A stretch of DNA of 64,000 bases from Niebla homalea (Eukaryota > Ascomycota > Lecanoromycetes > Lecanorales > Ramalinaceae): NCBI GenBank assembly GCA_019925105.1, contig JAHGAU010000001.1, positions 1,116,001-1,180,000 on the forward strand, read 5' to 3'. Of this stretch, positions 60,593-64,000 are shown piece by piece. The first letter of the stretch is position 1. Each line of letters starts with the position of its first letter. The notes beneath the pieces were generated by a model. The model ran no database searches, was not told where the DNA came from, and saw only the letters and a list, made by a program, of their open reading frames with translations. Both the position numbers and the translations under genes were made by a program.

Positions 60593-63500
60593 TCCGTTAT
60601 CCGCGTTTATCGCGTAAATAACCACGTTAATAAATATTAATTACGTTCTTAACGTTAGTTAAGATTAATATAGGGTAATAAATACCGGTAATAGTTTTAT
60701 AAGTATAATATAAATATTATATTATATAATTATATTTAAGTTAGAAATCGATTACGGGTATTATTTTCTTTTTATTATTAATAATTATAATACGTAAAAT
60801 TATTAATAACTTACGTAATCTTAAAATATAATTTAAAGAAATAATCTTTATATAGATACGTACGTAATTAAAATTAATATAATATTAATTTTCTATTTAA
60901 AATATAATTTATATTAAATAATTATTTTAATACGTTAAACTTTATAAAAATAATAATTTTAATAAGATAATAAATTAAAATATAATAATTAAATTTAAAT
61001 ATGCTTTATTTTATATTTAAGAAAGTTATTTTCCTTTAAGAAACTATTTTAAAAGACTATATTATAAAACTTAAAAGATTTTAATTTATTATCCGATAAA
61101 AATTTATTACTTTTACTTTTAATAATATTTATTATAAGTTTTATACCGTTTCAATTACCTTATTTTAATAATTTATAAAACGTAAAAATATAATATAAAG
61201 TATTACTTTCAGTCTGGGCGTTAATCTTTAACGTTATAAACCTTTAAAATGAAACCTAAATTCTCAATAATAAACTATAAAATATATAAATAAAAATTAA
61301 TAAATAATAGTTCGCTTTCAGTAAATTAAATAAAGTTAGTCTTAAATTATAAAAACATTATAATAAATTTAAGATAAGCTATAATGATAAAGTTTAAAAT
61401 TAATTAATAAAAAGGAATAATATTATATTATTAAGAAGTTATTTAAGTTTAAATTTATAACGTACGGAAAAACTAAAATTCACTTTAAATAATAATACGA
61501 GCTTAATTATAAAATTATCGTATTCCTTAACAACTATATATAGACTTAAAATAATAAATAATTAAATAATATTAAATTTAGTTCTATTTTAATAAAGAAT
61601 TATACTTTAATAAAAGGATTAAAAACGATGAATCTTAAGTTATAGTATATAAGGAATTATATAAGAAAAAAGTAATAATTCTTAAAATAAAAGGAATATA
61701 AAATAAAAGCTTTAAAAGAGGAATTATTATATTATAACAACGTAAAATATAGAAAAGCTTAAGTAATATATGAAAATAATAAATAAAATATATTATAACT
61801 TATAAATTCTTTTCCTTTTTTTTGTATTATTATTTATAATTCTATTATAGTTATTATAGCTATTATTAATTCTTTTTTAATTATTTTCCTTTATTATTTA
61901 AACGAGTTATATAGCTTTATTTAATCGCTTTTATAAATATAATACTATAAATTTATAAATATTTAAATTAAAGTTATTAATATTTATCGGTAATTAAATC
62001 TTAATTTATTTATATTTATAATTATAGTTAAAGTAAAAGGTACTATACTTATTTAAAGAATAAAGACTATTATTAACGTTTTTTTATAAGGTTGGAAATT
62101 TTATAAGATATTCCGTTTTCTTTAATAGAAATAAGTATTAAGCGATATTTATTATATTATTATTTTATTACCTTATAATATATTATTTTTAATAAGTTAT
62201 TTAACTTACGTAATTTATAAGAACCGGAAGTAATCGTTATATTAATAATATTCAAAAAACTACCCTATAATACTTTAAAAGGCTTATTAATACCCGTAAG
62301 ATCTATTGTTTTATCGTTTTATATAAGTTTTATAAATAGCGTCTCTTACGTATATTTAATGTCCTTTATAAATTTAAACGCCGGTATTATACGTAATAAT
62401 TTAGGCTAAATATTTAACGGATTTATCTTAGGTTAATTAAGAAAAGCCCAAAAAAAAACTGCTTAATAGTAAATAAGGTTATTGAAACACGTTTCTATTA
62501 TAAGACTTCGAATTTATTAACGTATAATAAAAATAAAAATTCTTAATCTAATTGGAAAAAGCTATTATAAGGTATATTATAGTAATAGGTACTTAATATT
62601 TTAACCGTAATTAATTAACGGAGGTTAAGAACTTATATTTATAGAAATCGGCTAAAAGTCTTAAACCGTTATATAAATAATTTTATAGCTCTTTAAAGTA
62701 GCCTTATTTATATACTTATAAAATAATAACGGGCAAATATAAAGAATAAAAGCATCTATTATAGCCTTTATTGGTTTGCTTTTTTTACTATTTTTATATA
62801 AGAGATATATGAACCCGGATAACTTTATAGATTATAATATTACTTATTTTTAAATAAGTTCAATAAATAACGTAGGAAAAATAAATTCTTTTTTATCTTT
62901 TTATAGCCTTTAATTTAATATTTTAGGGAAGTATCGTAATACGAAGAGTTATAATTACCGGTATTTTATAATTTTAATTATTTTTATAGATATTAATTAT
63001 TAATTTATATTATAAGTTTCTTATATAAATATCGGTTACCCGTATTATGAATTATACGACTATATATATTCTTAGTAAATAAATATTTTATATATATTTA
63101 AAAGTAAACTTTTTATAATTTTAATATATAGCTTTAAAAGTTTTATATCTTTAAGGAAGGTATAAATAAAAAGGATAAGGTTATTAATTATATGAATCCG
63201 ATTAAAAATCTTAATTCGTTTATATTCTAAAAGAAGTAATATAATTATCTTCAATATACGTTTAATTATTAATTTATTATTAATATAATATTTAAGGAAT
63301 AAACCTTAAATAATTAAAATAATCTTAGCGTTTAATCTTTATTAAAAATCGTTATAATTATTAAGGATTTTATTTATACGATCCGAATTTATTTAAGATA
63401 TCGGTATATTTCTTAAACGATATCCGTTAATATGTTAATTATTCATAGGTTTAAATTATATTTCCAGGCATTATAATAAAAGGATCCTATAGAAGGTTTT

Positions 63501-64000
63501 AATTTATAAGGTTAATTATAATCCGATAAAAAGAAAAAAAGCATTAAAGTTTTTTTATAAATAATATATTTAAGTATTTTTATATATCCGCTTTTTTATT
63601 TATAATAAATCTTTTTTTTATCGTTAAAAGTATTATTAATTATTTCTCCTTTTATTTTTTATTTTTGCTTTTTAATATTTACTATTAATATCTATAAATA
63701 TCTTTATTATAAAAGTTTTTAATATTTATATAACTCTCTATTAATTAACGTTTAAGGACGTCGTCCGTTATTATAGTTTTGCTCTTTAACGTAACCGTAT
63801 TAATTAAGGCTAACGGACTTACCCGTATATACCTTAATAATCTATTAATAATCGTTGGGATAAAGAAATATCTACGCGGCTTTAATCCGATAACGGTTAT
63901 ATAAATATATTAGCTGCCCGCTTGGTTTTAACCACTATAAAGTGCCATTTATACCTTTACTTTTCGGTATTATATTTTACGCTTTAAACGTTATAACTAT
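60593..64000. other. AT-rich RIP-type DNA, nothing assigned
   Basis: More than 3 kb of strongly AT-rich sequence with TAA and TAG dense in every frame. The minus strand is open for 60 codons at 63072-63254 but encodes only Ile, Lys, Leu and Asn, as expected from composition. Near 63740-64000 the sequence is somewhat less decayed and may hold a coding relic that continues beyond the window. I could not assign it. Confidence 0.5.

Noticed and set aside
63072..63254. 60-codon minus-strand frame
   Set aside because: Composed almost entirely of Ile, Lys, Leu and Asn, as expected by chance in AT-rich sequence.

Overview
This window looks like an AT-rich, gene-poor block from a filamentous ascomycete (Pezizomycotina-type) genome. 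It appears to have been reworked by repeat-induced point mutation (RIP). CpA and TpG are depleted in favour of TpA while CpG persists. Conserved residues of the transposon proteins are changed by C-to-T or G-to-A transitions, and in-frame stops in the degraded frames are almost all TAA or TAG, as expected from CAA, CAG and TGG. No intact protein-coding gene, tRNA or rRNA is supportable. Every gene-like stretch is a relic.

Layout. 1-5.9 kb: degraded single-copy-looking sequence with two plus-strand coding relics, an ankyrin-repeat protein (2285-3451) and an unidentified reading frame (about 4250-5204). 5.9-18.2 kb: a 5'-truncated and a near full-length copy of one Copia retrotransposon (called Copia-1 here), separated by 2 kb holding short GC-richer islands. 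18.2-20.2 kb: a polypurine tract and a degenerate tandem array. 20.2-39 kb: an unidentified degraded region split by a complete Copia-1 copy (26878-33081, 138-bp LTRs, 5-bp target duplication). The flanks carry several coding relics, one resembling fungal DUF3723 proteins. 39-42.9 kb: degraded repeats, some in tandem. 42.9-44.3 kb: GC-richer low-complexity DNA and a foldback element with 107-bp inverted arms. 44.4-45.0 kb: a relic of a 194-codon gene.

46.2-59.9 kb is a nest of insertions. A plus-strand copy of a second Copia family (Copia-2) carries a small TA-flanked inverted-repeat element and was invaded by a minus-strand Copia-2. That was invaded by another minus-strand Copia-2 (50787-57875, target duplication AAGGA), which was itself invaded by a 1.07-kb LTR-bounded non-autonomous element (55325-56392, target duplication TTAAT). 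A solo relative of that last LTR sits at 60397-60592. The rest to 64 kb is featureless AT-rich DNA.

The genes do not work together in any pathway. The value of the window is as a record of retrotransposon layering, RIP decay and several small non-autonomous elements that I do not recognise from named families. All family names here are working labels, and no database search was possible.
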